Positions 28,142-37,726 of a DNA stretch of 64,000 bases are shown piece by piece. This DNA is from Paractinoplanes durhamensis (GTDB taxonomy: Bacteria; Actinomycetota; Actinomycetes; Mycobacteriales; Micromonosporaceae). The position numbers and the translations under genes are program-made. Under the pieces are notes generated by a model. The model was not told the DNA's origin and made no database searches. It saw only the letters and a list, made by a program, of their open reading frames with translations. Numbering within the stretch: the first letter of the stretch is position 1; each line of letters begins with the position of its first letter. The stretch lies in the NCBI RefSeq assembly GCF_016862175.1, contig NZ_BOML01000018.1, positions 18,220 through 82,219 of the forward strand, written 5' to 3'.

Positions 28142-30638
28142 GCCGGGCCGCCTTGATCGACGGCAGTACCGCGGCCAGCACCCCGACCAGGGCGGCCAGC
28201 ACCAGGTAGGTGCCCATCCCGCCCCACGGCAGGACCAGCTGGTCGATGCCGTCGTCCTTCAGCGCCCGGACGACGGCCGCGCCCAGGCCGGACCCGACCG
28301 CCACCCCGAGCAGCGCCCCGAAGACCGAGATGACCACGGCCTCGACCGTCACCATCCGCATCGTCTGGCCGCGGCTGAGGCCCACCGCCCGCAGCAGGCC
28401 CAGCTCCCGGGTGCGTTCCAGCACCGACAGCGCCAGGGTGTTGACCACGCCCAGCACCGCGATCAGGATCGCCAGCGCCAGCAGCACCTGCACCATCGTG
28501 ATGATCGTGTCGAGGTCGGCCAGCTGATCCTGGATGAACGTGGTGCGGTCGGTCGCGCTCACCTCGGGACTGTCCGCGACCAGCGCCTTGATCGCCGGGA
28601 GCACCTGGTCGACGGTGGTGCCGTCGGTCAGCCGGACGAACCCGAACACCGGCTGCGGGATGCCGAAGTCCTTGGCCGCGGCGAACGGGACCTGATAGCC
28701 GCCGACCATCGCGTCCTCGTCGTACGACTCGGTGATCGTGTAGCGGCGCTCGTCGCCGTGCGACAGCTGGACACTCACCGTGTCGCCGACCTTCCAGCCC
28801 TTCTCGGTGAGCTGCTGCGTGCTGACCGCCATCTGATCGTCCTTCAGCGGGCTGAGTTGCAGTCCGCCGAACGCGTCGCCGAGGACGGCCAGGTCCTTGG
28901 TGGCGGTGACGTACGTCAGCTCGCCGTTGATCTTGGCCTGGTCCTGCCAGATGCCGGCGGCGCCGCGGACGCCGGCGATCTGCGCGGTCTTGTCGATGAC
29001 CGCCGGGTCGAACGTCGGCGGGCGCGGCCCGTTCTGATCGCCGCCGATGATCACCTGCGCCCGGATCGTGTCCTCGGCCTGCGCGGCCAGGCTCTTCTTG
29101 GCCGAGTCCATCACCACCGTCACTCCGGTGACCAGAGCGATGCCGACCATCAGGGCGGCCGCCGTGATTGCCGTGCGGCGCGGGTTGCGGCCCGAGTTGA
29201 GCCGGCCCAGCCGGCCCGGCACCGACCAGGAGAACAGCCGGCCGAGCAGCGCCACCACCGGGCGGGAGATCAGCGGGGTGAGCAGCGCGATGCCGATGAA
29301 ACAGACCAGCACGCCGCCGAGGATCAGCCACAGGCCGCCCGAGCCGTAGAGGCCGATCGCCAGCAGCGTGCCGCCGGTCGCGCCGACGACCGCACCCGCG
29401 ACGCTGACCTTGGTGAGCGGCCGGTCCGGGGTGGCCACGTCCTGCATGGCCGCGACCGGGGAGATCCGCGACGCGCGCAACGCCGGCAGCAGAGCCGCGA
29501 CCACGGTCACCAGCACGCCGACCAGCAGCGAGCTGACCACGGCGGACAGCGGCACCCCGACGGTGGCCATCTCGAAGCCGTCGTTGAGCGAGGCGAAGAA
29601 CTGACCCAGTGCGGCCCCCACACCGACCCCGGCCCCGAGCCCGAGCAGCGCCGCGACCAGGCCGATCACCACCGCCTCGAGCAGCACCGAGCCGATCACC
29701 TGGCGGCGGCTCGCGCCGAGCGCCCGCATCATCGCCAGCTCCTTGGTCCGCTGCGCGATGATGATCGAGAACGTGTTGAGGATCAGGAAGATCCCGACGA
29801 ACAGGGCGACGCTCGCGAAGCCCAGCAGGATCTTGTTGAAGAAGCCGAGGAACTCCTTGAGCCCGGCCGCGTTGTCCTCGGCCAGTTGGTCGCCGGTCTT
29901 CACGTCGTAACCGGCGCCGATCGTCGCGGCGATCCGGTCCCGCAGCTGCTCCGGGGTGACGCCGTCGGCGGCCTTGACGTTGATCATGTTGAACTCGCCG
30001 GTGCGGCCGATCATCAACTTCTGGGCGACCGGCTCGGTGAAGGCGACCTCCTGGGAACCGCCGATCGAGTCCTTGTCGCCGGCGTAGCCCCAGATGCCGA
30101 CCAGGGTGAACATCTTCTTCGGCTCCAGGGTGAGCACCCCCACCTTGTCGCCGATCTTGAGCTTGCCCTGCTTGGCGATCAGCGCGTTCACCGCGATCTC
30201 GTCGTCCGCCGTCGGGCCGCGGCCCTCGCGCAGCTGCAGCAGGTCGTCGGTGCCGACCCAGTTCTCGCCGAGCCGGGGCGGGCCGGTGCCGGCCAGCACC
30301 TTGCCGTCCGAGCCGATCACCCGGGCGCCATCGGAGTTGACCACACCGGTGGCACTCTTGACTCCTTGGACATTTCGGACTTGCTGGACTGCTGCCGCCG
30401 GCAGGGTCGAGGCGACCTGCTCACCCTCCATCTCCGAGACCTCGATCTTGGGCTTGGCCGACACCCCCACGTCGGTGCCCTCGAACGCGGTCGCGAACAG
30501 CTGGTCGAACGAGCGCCCGAGCGTGTCGGTCACCACGAACGCGCCGGCCACGAACATCACGCCGAGAACCACGGCCAGGCCGGACAGCACCAGGCGTAGC
30601 TTGCGGCCGAGCAGGCTCTTCAGCGTTGCGCGCAGCAT
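28110..30638 (-). CDS. ABC transporter permease, MacB/FtsX type
   Basis: An 842-residue permease with an N-terminal helix (LRLVLSGLAVVLGVMFVAGA), a periplasmic MacB-like core domain (about 45-270), an FtsX membrane domain with several helices (about 275-400), central helices, a second extracellular domain, and a second FtsX domain (about 710-842). This duplicated form is common in Gram-positive peptide or lipoprotein exporters. The ATG at 30638 shares one base with the ATPase stop (TGATG). The much longer frame upstream of it is antisense to other genes. Confidence 0.9.
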   Translation of the reverse strand: MLRATLKSLLGRKLRLVLSGLAVVLGVMFVAGAFVVTDTLGRSFDQLFATAFEGTDVGVSAKPKIEVSEMEGEQVASTLPAAAVQQVRNVQGVKSATGVVNSDGARVIGSDGKVLAGTGPPRLGENWVGTDDLLQLREGRGPTADDEIAVNALIAKQGKLKIGDKVGVLTLEPKKMFTLVGIWGYAGDKDSIGGSQEVAFTEPVAQKLMIGRTGEFNMINVKAADGVTPEQLRDRIAATIGAGYDVKTGDQLAEDNAAGLKEFLGFFNKILLGFASVALFVGIFLILNTFSIIIAQRTKELAMMRALGASRRQVIGSVLLEAVVIGLVAALLGLGAGVGVGAALGQFFASLNDGFEMATVGVPLSAVVSSLLVGVLVTVVAALLPALRASRISPVAAMQDVATPDRPLTKVSVAGAVVGATGGTLLAIGLYGSGGLWLILGGVLVCFIGIALLTPLISRPVVALLGRLFSWSVPGRLGRLNSGRNPRRTAITAAALMVGIALVTGVTVVMDSAKKSLAAQAEDTIRAQVIIGGDQNGPRPPTFDPAVIDKTAQIAGVRGAAGIWQDQAKINGELTYVTATKDLAVLGDAFGGLQLSPLKDDQMAVSTQQLTEKGWKVGDTVSVQLSHGDERRYTITESYDEDAMVGGYQVPFAAAKDFGIPQPVFGFVRLTDGTTVDQVLPAIKALVADSPEVSATDRTTFIQDQLADLDTIITMVQVLLALAILIAVLGVVNTLALSVLERTRELGLLRAVGLSRGQTMRMVTVEAVVISVFGALLGVAVGSGLGAAVVRALKDDGIDQLVLPWGGMGTYLVLAALVGVLAAVLPSIKAARLNVLAAIAHD

Positions 30639-31390
30639 CAGACCAGCACCTCCCCGGACTTCATCGCCTCGAGGACGGTCTCCGGGGTCGGGTTGGCCAG
30701 CTCGTGCACGATCGCGCCGTCGGCCAGGAAGATCACCCGATCGGTGTAGCTGGCCGCGACCGGGTCGTGCGTCACCATCACGATGGTCTGCCCGTGCTCG
30801 CGCACGCTGTCCCGCAGGAACGACAGCACCTCGGCGCCCGACTTCGAGTCCAGGTTGCCGGTCGGCTCGTCCGCGAAGATCACGTCCGGGCGGCTGATCA
30901 GTGCCCGCGCGCACGCCACCCGCTGCTGCTGGCCGCCGGAGAGCTGGGCCGGCCGGTGCTTGAGCCGGTCCTGCAGGCCCACCGTCTCGATCACCGTGTC
31001 CCACCACTGCGGGTCCGGCTTGCGGCCGGCGATGTCCAGCGGCAGCCGGATGTTCTCCGCCGCGGTCAGCGTCGGCAGCAGGTTGAACTGCTGGAAGATG
31101 AAGCCCACCCGGTCGCGGCGCAGCTTGGTCATCGCCTTGTCGTTCAGCCCGGTCACCTCGGTGCCGCCGATGTGCACCGTGCCGCGGGTGACCGTGTCCA
31201 GCCCCGCCAGGCAGTGCATCAGCGTCGACTTGCCGCTGCCGGACGGACCCATGATCGCGGTGAACCGCCCTCGCCCGAAGGTCGCACTCACCCCGCGGAG
31301 CGCGACGACCTGCGCCTCCGCTTTCCCGTAGACCTTCCACACCTCTTCGGCGCGCGCCGCCATCGGCTCCGGCGCCTGTGTCCCGGTCAT
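30638..31390 (-). CDS. ABC transporter ATP-binding protein
   Basis: A 250-residue ATPase of the LolD/MacB group: [16 protein letters not shown] is Walker [19 protein letters not shown] the Q-loop region, [17 protein letters not shown] the signature, and [17 protein letters not shown]alker B with the D-loop; [10 protein letters not shown] holds the switch His. It drives the overlapping permease gene. The pair is divergent from the RHH regulator, with 271 bp between that holds a strong regulated promoter. Confidence 0.93.
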   Translation of the reverse strand: MTGTQAPEPMAARAEEVWKVYGKAEAQVVALRGVSATFGRGRFTAIMGPSGSGKSTLMHCLAGLDTVTRGTVHIGGTEVTGLNDKAMTKLRRDRVGFIFQQFNLLPTLTAAENIRLPLDIAGRKPDPQWWDTVIETVGLQDRLKHRPAQLSGGQQQRVACARALISRPDVIFADEPTGNLDSKSGAEVLSFLRDSVREHGQTIVMVTHDPVAASYTDRVIFLADGAIVHELANPTPETVLEAMKSGEVLV

Positions 31391-31626
31391 CTCGTCCTGC
31401 CCCCTCGACGTGCGGCTCCGCCCCCGTTTGGCCGGGCCGTCCGATCCCCACTTGGTCTGTTGGTCCGGCCGGGCTTTCGCCCGGCCGGCAGGAATCAGTC
31501 TTTCGGCGCGGCGGGCGCGAAACGTCCGCCCACAGTCGGAGCCGGACGCGAGATTTCGGTACGGGGTGAACCCGAGCCGGTGTCAGGGACGACCCTGAGA
31601 TGTCATCAGTGACGCCTAGCTGACGC

Positions 31627-31655
31627 TTGACTGACGTCACCGATGACGTCATAGT
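31627..31655 (+). promoter_or_regulatory. Strong promoter with twin palindromic operator
   Basis: TTGACT (31627-31632) and CATAGT (31650-31655) are separated by exactly 17 bases, and the ATG at 31662 lies six bases on (leaderless). Within the spacer two perfect palindromes TGACGTCA (31632-31639 and 31644-31651) repeat with a 12-bp step. TGACG half-sites also occur just upstream. A ribbon-helix-helix dimer pair bound here would block the promoter of its own gene. Confidence 0.75.
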
Positions 31656-31661
31656 GGTGAC

Positions 31662-32147
31662 ATGGACCTGACGCCGTACCTCGAGACCCTCCGGGCCGAC
31701 CTCGCCGCCGCCGCGGCACCGGGCGGCCCGGAGACCACTCGCGCGGCCGAGTTGCTCGGCCACTCGCTGGAGGCATCCGCCCGGCTCGCGCTGCTCGAGG
31801 CGCTCTCCGACGCGGCCGCCGAGATCACCACCCGGCTCAGCGACGCCACCGTCGAGGTGCGGCTGCGCGGCCGCGACGCCGACCTGGTGGTCACCCGCAC
31901 CACCCCCGAGCAGTCCGAGACGCCGCCGGCCCCGCCGATCAGCGACGCCGGCGACCTCACCCGGCTCACCCTGCGGATGGCCGAGTCGCTCAAGACGCAC
32001 GTCGAGGAGCTGGCCGCCGCCGAGGGCGTCTCGGTCAACGCGTGGCTGGTCCGCGCGGTGACCTCGGCGCTGACCTCCCGCAACCAGCCGCCGTCCGGCC
32101 GGGCCGAGCGGTCCCCGAAGCGGATGACCGGCTACTTCCAGGCCTGA
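31662..32147 (+). CDS. Ribbon-helix-helix (HicB-like) regulator
   Basis: A 161-residue protein. The C-terminal half contains DLTRLTLRMAESLKTHVEEL followed by AAAEGVSVNAWLVRAVTSAL, a ribbon-helix-helix (Arc/CopG/HicB-antitoxin-like) fold with the short DNA-contacting strand TRLTLRM. The N-terminal ~95 residues are helical and unrecognised. No toxin gene lies beside it, so it is probably a transcription factor. The twin TGACGTCA palindromes in its promoter suggest autorepression, and it may also control the divergent ABC transporter and the following DUF4097 gene. Confidence 0.75.
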   Translation: MDLTPYLETLRADLAAAAAPGGPETTRAAELLGHSLEASARLALLEALSDAAAEITTRLSDATVEVRLRGRDADLVVTRTTPEQSETPPAPPISDAGDLTRLTLRMAESLKTHVEELAAAEGVSVNAWLVRAVTSALTSRNQPPSGRAERSPKRMTGYFQA

Positions 32148-32151
32148 TCCC

Positions 32152-32189
32152 CCTTCGTTTCTTTTTGAGGCCTTCGTTTCTTTTTGAGG
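32152..32189 (+). repeat. 19-bp perfect duplication before DUF4097 gene
   Basis: CCTTCGTTTCTTTTTGAGG occurs twice in tandem. The second copy ends in the GAGGAGAG ribosome site of the gene at 32197. The T-rich part may be an enhancer of translation or a recent slip duplication. Confidence 0.9.
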
Positions 32190-32196
32190 AGAGACC

Positions 32197-33012
32197 ATGT
32201 ACGAGTTCGACCACGCCGCACCCGTCACCCTCGTCCTGCGCGCCCAGGGCGGCCTCGTCGAGGTCATCGCCGAGGAACGCCTCCATATCGAGGTGGACGT
32301 CCAGCCGCTGGACAGCAGCGACGCCGGCCGGGAGGCGGCCGAGAAGACCCGCGTCGAGCTGGAGGACGACACGCTGATCGTGCAGACCCCCGGCAGCGAG
32401 CACTGGCTCTGGCGCCGCACCCCGAAACTCTGGATCAGGGCCCGGGTGCCGATCGGCAGCGCCCTGCATGCCAAGAGCTCGGCCGCCGACCTGCGGGCCG
32501 CCGGCGTCTGGTCCTCGGCCCAGATCAACGTGGCCTCCGCCGACGTCGACGTGGCCGAGGTGACCGGCGACGCCCACCTCGACGCGGCCAGCGGCGACAT
32601 CGTGATCGGCCGGGTCGGTGGCGCCCTGGTCGCGAAAAGCGCGTCCGGCGCCCTGCGCATCGGTGACGTCACCGGTGACGTCAACGCGCAGACCGCGAGC
32701 GGCAACATCCGCACCGGAGCCCTCGAATCCGGCGTCCGGGCCGGCTCGGCGAGCGGCGACATCGAGATCGGCCGGCTCCGCCAGGGCAAGGCATCGGTCA
32801 AGACGGCGTCGGGTGACGTCCAGGTCGGCGTGGCCCCCGGTTCGGGCGTCTGGATGGACCTGAACACGGCCTCCGGCCGCTCGACGAGCGACCTGACCGC
32901 CACCGGCGACATCCCCCCGACCGGCACCACGGCGTCCTTGGAGCTGAAGATCCGCACCGCCAGCGGCAACATCCACGTCCACCGCACCACCGAGACCGCA
33001 AAGGCCGCCTGA
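32197..33012 (+). CDS. DUF4097 beta-repeat protein
   Basis: A 271-residue protein of the DUF4097 (adhesin-like, right-handed beta) class. From about residue 100 it repeats a Ser-Gly-Asp-Ile/Val rhythm (AASGDIVIGRVGG, TASGNIRTGALES, SASGDIEIGRLRQ, TASGDVQVGVAPG), typical of parallel beta-helices. There is no signal peptide, so this copy is probably cytoplasmic. It follows the RHH regulator by 50 bases and is probably co-transcribed; in other actinobacteria this pair often accompanies ABC transporters. Confidence 0.85.
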   Translation: MYEFDHAAPVTLVLRAQGGLVEVIAEERLHIEVDVQPLDSSDAGREAAEKTRVELEDDTLIVQTPGSEHWLWRRTPKLWIRARVPIGSALHAKSSAADLRAAGVWSSAQINVASADVDVAEVTGDAHLDAASGDIVIGRVGGALVAKSASGALRIGDVTGDVNAQTASGNIRTGALESGVRAGSASGDIEIGRLRQGKASVKTASGDVQVGVAPGSGVWMDLNTASGRSTSDLTATGDIPPTGTTASLELKIRTASGNIHVHRTTETAKAA

Positions 33013-33158
33013 TGCTCCCCGGTTCCCGTTTCGCCCTCGAGTCCCGAGCCCACGCCATCCGCCACCGCCTGCTGCCGGCCTCCACACGCGCAGCCGCGAT
33101 GACCCCGCCGGAGTGGCCCCGGAGCCGAGGCCCCACCCCAAACCCACGACGTCGCTGA
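33012..33158 (+). CDS. Possible coupled 48-residue small protein
   Basis: An ATG sharing one base with the DUF4097 stop (TGATG) opens 48 codons (MLPGSRFALESRAHAIRHR, then LLPASTRAAAMTPPEW, Arg/Pro-rich end). Coupling is the main argument; composition resembles a chance frame in GC-rich DNA. No family recognised. Confidence 0.25.
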   Translation: MLPGSRFALESRAHAIRHRLLPASTRAAAMTPPEWPRSRGPTPNPRRR

Positions 33159-33164
33159 CCGCAA

Positions 33165-33188
33165 GCCCGGTGGCTACCGCCACCGGGC
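33165..33188 (+). terminator. Terminator hairpin
   Basis: GCCCGGTGGC and GCCACCGGGC form a perfect 10-bp stem with a four-base loop, just after the DUF4097 gene. No T run follows. Confidence 0.7.
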
Positions 33189-33232
33189 ATCGCGGCGCCC
33201 GGCCGGCGTGCCGTGCTGGCAGGGCCAGGCGG

Positions 33233-33367
33233 GCCGATCTTGTCGAATTTGCGTTCGCCCGTGGCGTGAAGTCAACAAGATCGACTGTCGTCGCTCGCCT
33301 TCAGGCGGACACCGGGCGATCTTGTCGAGTCTGGAGGTTTATGGGGTACCAACTCTCCAAGATCGCG
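33233..33367. repeat. Inverted/direct GATCTTG repeats
   Basis: CGATCTTGTCGA occurs at about 33235 and 33321 in direct orientation; AACAAGATCGAC (about 33281) and CCAAGATCGCG (about 33358) are inverted partners. Two adjacent arms can form long imperfect hairpins. It looks like a dispersed intergenic repeat family. Confidence 0.6.
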
Positions 33368-33494
33368 GAGAGGGGTGGGAGCACGGAGGATAGGCAGGCG
33401 CGGTGGCCGAGCAGGCACGGAGGGTGGCAGCGGGCGACGTGGAAGGTGGCGGTGTGGGCGAGAGCGGCACCGCGGGGTGGAAACGCAGGTGGGG

Positions 33495-34394
33495 TCAGCT
33501 GCCCGGCTTGACCAGGCCGGTTTCGTAGGCGAGGACCACCGCCTGGGTGCGGTCGCGCAGGCGGAGCTTCGTGAGGACGTGGCCCACGTGCGTCTTGATG
33601 GTGGTTTCGCTCACCTGCAGGGCCACCGCGATCTCGGCGTTCGAGTGGCCGCGGGCCAGGTGGACCAGGACCTCGCGCTCGCGGTCGGTCAGCGCGTCCA
33701 GCTTCGACGTGGTGGTGGTCTCGGGGGCGGGCAGCGCCTCGGCCACCCGGGCCAGGATGCGGGCCAGCACCATCGGGGTGATCACCGCGCCGCCCGCCGC
33801 GACCGCCCGCACGGCCGCGATCACCTCGCCGGGCGGGGCGTCCTTGCGCAGGAAGCCGCCCGCGCCGGCCGTGATGGCGCCGAGCACCTCCTCGTCGCTG
33901 TCGTGCGCGGTCAGGATCAGCACCCGCACCGGGAGGCCGGCCTGCGTCACCGCCCGCGCGACGGCGTGCCCGTCGAGCCGCGGCAGCGGGATCTCGGTGA
34001 TCAGCACATCGGGCAGCAGCCGCCGGGCCAGCTCGACCGCCTCGGCGCCGTCCCCGGTCTCACCCACCACAACGATCTCGGGCGCCAGCGAACCGTCCGC
34101 GCCGTCGCCGGCCCAGCCGTCGCCGTCCGCGCGACCGCCGCCCGCGCCACGGCCGGCCGTGTCACCGCCGCCATCCGGGCCGCCGCCATCTGGGCCGCCG
34201 CCGTCCGGGCCGCCGCCGTCCGGGCCGCCTACCTCCGCGCGGCCGCTGCGCGCGCGGTCGCGGCCGGTGCCCGATCCGGCTGCGAGGACCATGCGCAGGC
34301 CGGATCGGTGCATCGGTGCCGGGTCGACCAGCAGCACGCGCAGTGGCCTGGCCCTACTGTCGCTCACCCCGCCGAACCCACCCTCCGCACTCAC
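33495..34394 (-). CDS. Atypical LuxR-type response regulator
   Basis: A 299-residue NarL/FixJ-type regulator. The C-terminal helix-turn-helix is intact (LTDREREVLVHLARGHSNAE, then IAVALQVSETTIKTHVGHVL). The receiver domain is unusual: RVLLVDPAP has Pro where the second acidic residue should be, PDVLITEIPLPRLDG has Glu at the phospho-Asp position, while the Thr (ILTAHDS) and Lys (FLRKDAP) are kept. Between the first helix and second strand sits an insert of about 60 Gly/Asp-rich residues with four GGPDG-type repeats. No kinase gene is nearby. It may act without phosphorylation. Start taken as GTG 34394; GTG 34367 is possible. Confidence 0.8.
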   Translation of the reverse strand: MSAEGGFGGVSDSRARPLRVLLVDPAPMHRSGLRMVLAAGSGTGRDRARSGRAEVGGPDGGGPDGGGPDGGGPDGGGDTAGRGAGGGRADGDGWAGDGADGSLAPEIVVVGETGDGAEAVELARRLLPDVLITEIPLPRLDGHAVARAVTQAGLPVRVLILTAHDSDEEVLGAITAGAGGFLRKDAPPGEVIAAVRAVAAGGAVITPMVLARILARVAEALPAPETTTTSKLDALTDREREVLVHLARGHSNAEIAVALQVSETTIKTHVGHVLTKLRLRDRTQAVVLAYETGLVKPGS

Positions 34395-34470
34395 ACCGAT
34401 CCGCCGCGGTCTCGCCCCGCGGCCGGCCCTCGGTGGGTGGCGGGCGGTCAGGGGCGAATGCGCTTGGGCG

Positions 34471-35436
34471 TCACCCTAGGCGATCGTCGTCGGCGGGGGT
34501 CAGGTCGATGCGGACCACCGGCGCGGTCGGGAACGGGGGCGGGGTGCCGCCGAACTCGGGGCACAGGGCCTGGTGGCTGCACCAACCGCACAGCCGGCTC
34601 GGTTTGGGGCGGAAATCCTGGGTGCGTTTGGCCAGCTCGATCGCCTGGGACAGGGCGACCAGGGTGCGCTCGAAACGCTCCAGTTCCTCGGCGTCGGGGC
34701 TGTAGTCGCAGACCTCCGCATCCTTCAGGTAGAGCAGGCGCAGCACGCGGGGGACCACGCCGCGGGTGCGCCAGAGGACCAGGGCGTAGAACTTCAGCTG
34801 GAACAGGGCGCGGCCCTCGAACGCCTCGCGCGGGGCGCCGCCGGTCTTGTAGTCGACCACCCGCAGGTCGCCGGCGGGGGAGACGTCGAGGCGGTCGATG
34901 TAACCCCGGATCAGCAGCTCGTCGTCGACCAGGGTGGACACCAGGGCCTCGCGCTCGGCGGGCTCCAGGCGCTGCGGGTCCTCCACCGCGAAGTAGCCCT
35001 GCAGCAGGTCGGTGGCGCCGGCCAGGAACGTGGCCAGGCGGGTCGCCTCGTCGCCGGCGCCCACCGGGCCGGTCGCGTCGGCCTCGGCGATCAGGGCGGC
35101 CTGGTCGGTCACCGCGGGGCGCGGGGCGGCGGGCGCGGCGAAGATGTCGAGCAGGGCCGGCTCGGCCTCCAGCAGCGCGGCCCAGGCCGGCTCGACCAGG
35201 GCGGCCGCGGCCTCCGGCGTACGCGAAAGAGCCGGCAGGTCGAAAAGGCGCTCCAGGACCGCGTGGACCAGGGTGCCGCGGGCCTGGTCGGCGGTGGGCT
35301 GCTCGGGCAGTTTGTCGATGGTGCGGAAGCGGAACAGCAGGGGGCAGGTCTTGAAATCGGCCGCCCGCGACGGCGACAGCGAGGGACCCGTGGGGGTGCC
35401 GCCGGGCGGGGGTGAGGAGACCGTCTGTGCCGTCAT
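34471..35436 (-). CDS. RecB-family iron-sulfur exonuclease
   Basis: A 321-residue PD-(D/E)XK nuclease. GYIDRLDVSPAGDLRVVDYK followed by TGG gives the catalytic D...D-x-K core. Cys31 (FKTCPLLF) and Cys283, Cys286, Cys292 (CGWCSHQALC) are arranged as in Cas4/AddB nucleases that hold a 4Fe-4S cluster. It is the Rv2119-type protein that lies beside trmI in mycobacteria, matching the order here. It probably trims DNA ends in repair; no helicase domain is present. Confidence 0.88.
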   Translation of the reverse strand: MTAQTVSSPPPGGTPTGPSLSPSRAADFKTCPLLFRFRTIDKLPEQPTADQARGTLVHAVLERLFDLPALSRTPEAAAALVEPAWAALLEAEPALLDIFAAPAAPRPAVTDQAALIAEADATGPVGAGDEATRLATFLAGATDLLQGYFAVEDPQRLEPAEREALVSTLVDDELLIRGYIDRLDVSPAGDLRVVDYKTGGAPREAFEGRALFQLKFYALVLWRTRGVVPRVLRLLYLKDAEVCDYSPDAEELERFERTLVALSQAIELAKRTQDFRPKPSRLCGWCSHQALCPEFGGTPPPFPTAPVVRIDLTPADDDRLG

Positions 35437-35482
35437 GAGAGAGAGGCTAGGGCAGGGGTACGACGAAAACGCGGCGCCTCCG

Positions 35483-35488
35483 TAGCAT
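35483..35488 (+). promoter_or_regulatory. -10 box, leaderless site-2 protease
   Basis: TAGCAT ends seven bases before the GTG at 35496, without a ribosome site. Confidence 0.5.
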
Positions 35489-35495
35489 CGACCGG

Positions 35496-36662
35496 GTGGA
35501 GCAGCAGGAGAGCACCCCGCAGCGGCGTCCGGGCCGCGCCGCCCGGCCGGTCGGCCACGTGCTGCGCATCCCGATCTACATGAACGGGTCGATGCTGCTG
35601 CTCGCGGCGCTCGTCACGGTGGTCTACGGCAACTGGGTCCGCGCCGAGCTCGACCTGCCCGACCCGGTGGGCTACCTGGTCGGCCTGGCCTTCGTGGTCT
35701 GCCTGCTCGGCTCGGTGCTGCTGCACGAGCTGGGCCACGCGCTGACCGCCCGCCGCTACCGCATCGGGGTCCGCGGCATCACCCTCGAGCTGCTCGGCGG
35801 GTGGACCGAGATGGACCGCGACGCCCCCACACCGAAGGTCGACGCCCTGGTCAGCCTGGCCGGCCCGGCGGTGTCGCTGGTGCTCGGCGGGCTCGCCACC
35901 GCGGCCACCCTGGCGCTGCCCGACCGCACCCTGGCCGACCAGGTGGCGTTCCAGCTGGCCGCCAGCAACCTGCTGGTCGCGCTCTTCAACGTGCTGCCGG
36001 GCCTGCCGCTGGACGGTGGCCGGGCGCTGCGGGCCGGGCTGTGGGCGCTGATCCGGGACCGTAACCGGGCCACCGAGGCGGCCGCCTGGTCCGGCCGGAT
36101 CATCGCGTTCGTCTGCCTGGTGGCGGCGATCTGGCTCTACCGGGCCGAGTTCGTCACGCTGTTCGGGCTGGCGTTCGTCATCCTGGTCGTCTTCACCCTG
36201 TGGCAGGGCGCCGGCCAGTCGATCCGGCTGGCCCGGATGACCCGCCGGTTCCCCCTGGTCGACCTGGCCACGATGGCCCGCCCGCTGCTGACCGTGCCGG
36301 CCGGCACCCCGCTCGGCGAGGCCCAGCGGCGCCGCTCCGAGGACCCGAGACCGAACGTGGTGCTGGCCGTCACCGACTCGGCCGGTAATCTCACCGCACT
36401 GGTCGACCCGGTCGCCGCCGAGCGGGTTCCGGTCGACCGTCGCCCGTGGGTGGCCGTGGACTCCGTGTCCCGCTCCCGCGACGCGGTGCCCGCGCTGCCG
36501 CTCGGGCTCAGCGGCGAGCAGGTGGTGCGCGCTCTGCAGGCCCAGCCGGCCGGGCAGTACGTGGTCACCTCGGGCGAGGACGTGGTGGGTGTGCTCCGGG
36601 TCGGCGATGTCGCCGAGGTGCTGGAGCCGCGCCGGCCACGCACCCCACGAGGCATGAAGTAG
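35496..36662 (+). CDS. Site-2 protease (M50) with CBS-like region
   Basis: A 388-residue membrane metalloprotease. HELGH (residues 77-81) binds zinc and carries the catalytic Glu; LFNVLPGLPLDGGRAL supplies the third zinc ligand (Asp). Four to six membrane helices surround these. The C-terminal ~130 residues, after about 255, look like a pair of CBS motifs (MARPLLTVPAGTPLGEA, then VVTSGEDVVGVLRVGDVAEV), as in the actinobacterial Rip3/SpoIVFB-like group. It probably cleaves a membrane-bound regulator under nucleotide control. The trmI gene follows closely. Confidence 0.9.
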   Translation: MEQQESTPQRRPGRAARPVGHVLRIPIYMNGSMLLLAALVTVVYGNWVRAELDLPDPVGYLVGLAFVVCLLGSVLLHELGHALTARRYRIGVRGITLELLGGWTEMDRDAPTPKVDALVSLAGPAVSLVLGGLATAATLALPDRTLADQVAFQLAASNLLVALFNVLPGLPLDGGRALRAGLWALIRDRNRATEAAAWSGRIIAFVCLVAAIWLYRAEFVTLFGLAFVILVVFTLWQGAGQSIRLARMTRRFPLVDLATMARPLLTVPAGTPLGEAQRRRSEDPRPNVVLAVTDSAGNLTALVDPVAAERVPVDRRPWVAVDSVSRSRDAVPALPLGLSGEQVVRALQAQPAGQYVVTSGEDVVGVLRVGDVAEVLEPRRPRTPRGMK

Positions 36663-37628
<966 letters not shown>

Positions 37629-37726
37629 CGGTCCTCGCACAAGCGATGTGACTCGGGCCGCTGGATTCGGGTAGCTTCCAAGGCGGCCTGAAACCACGGG
37701 AGGCCGCGCTACCGGGGGAGGATGGG

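Larger units (their letters stand above)
33159..33494. other. Intergenic stretch with repeats
   Basis: Between the DUF4097 gene and the end of the response regulator there is a terminator hairpin followed by copies of a GATCTTGTCGA motif in both orientations. No convincing gene is present. Confidence 0.6.

Noticed and set aside
30639..33164. Minus-strand frame extending the ABC permease to 1684 residues
   Set aside because: The extension overlaps the ATPase gene, the RHH gene and DUF4097 gene; the permease has its own coupled ATG at 30638.
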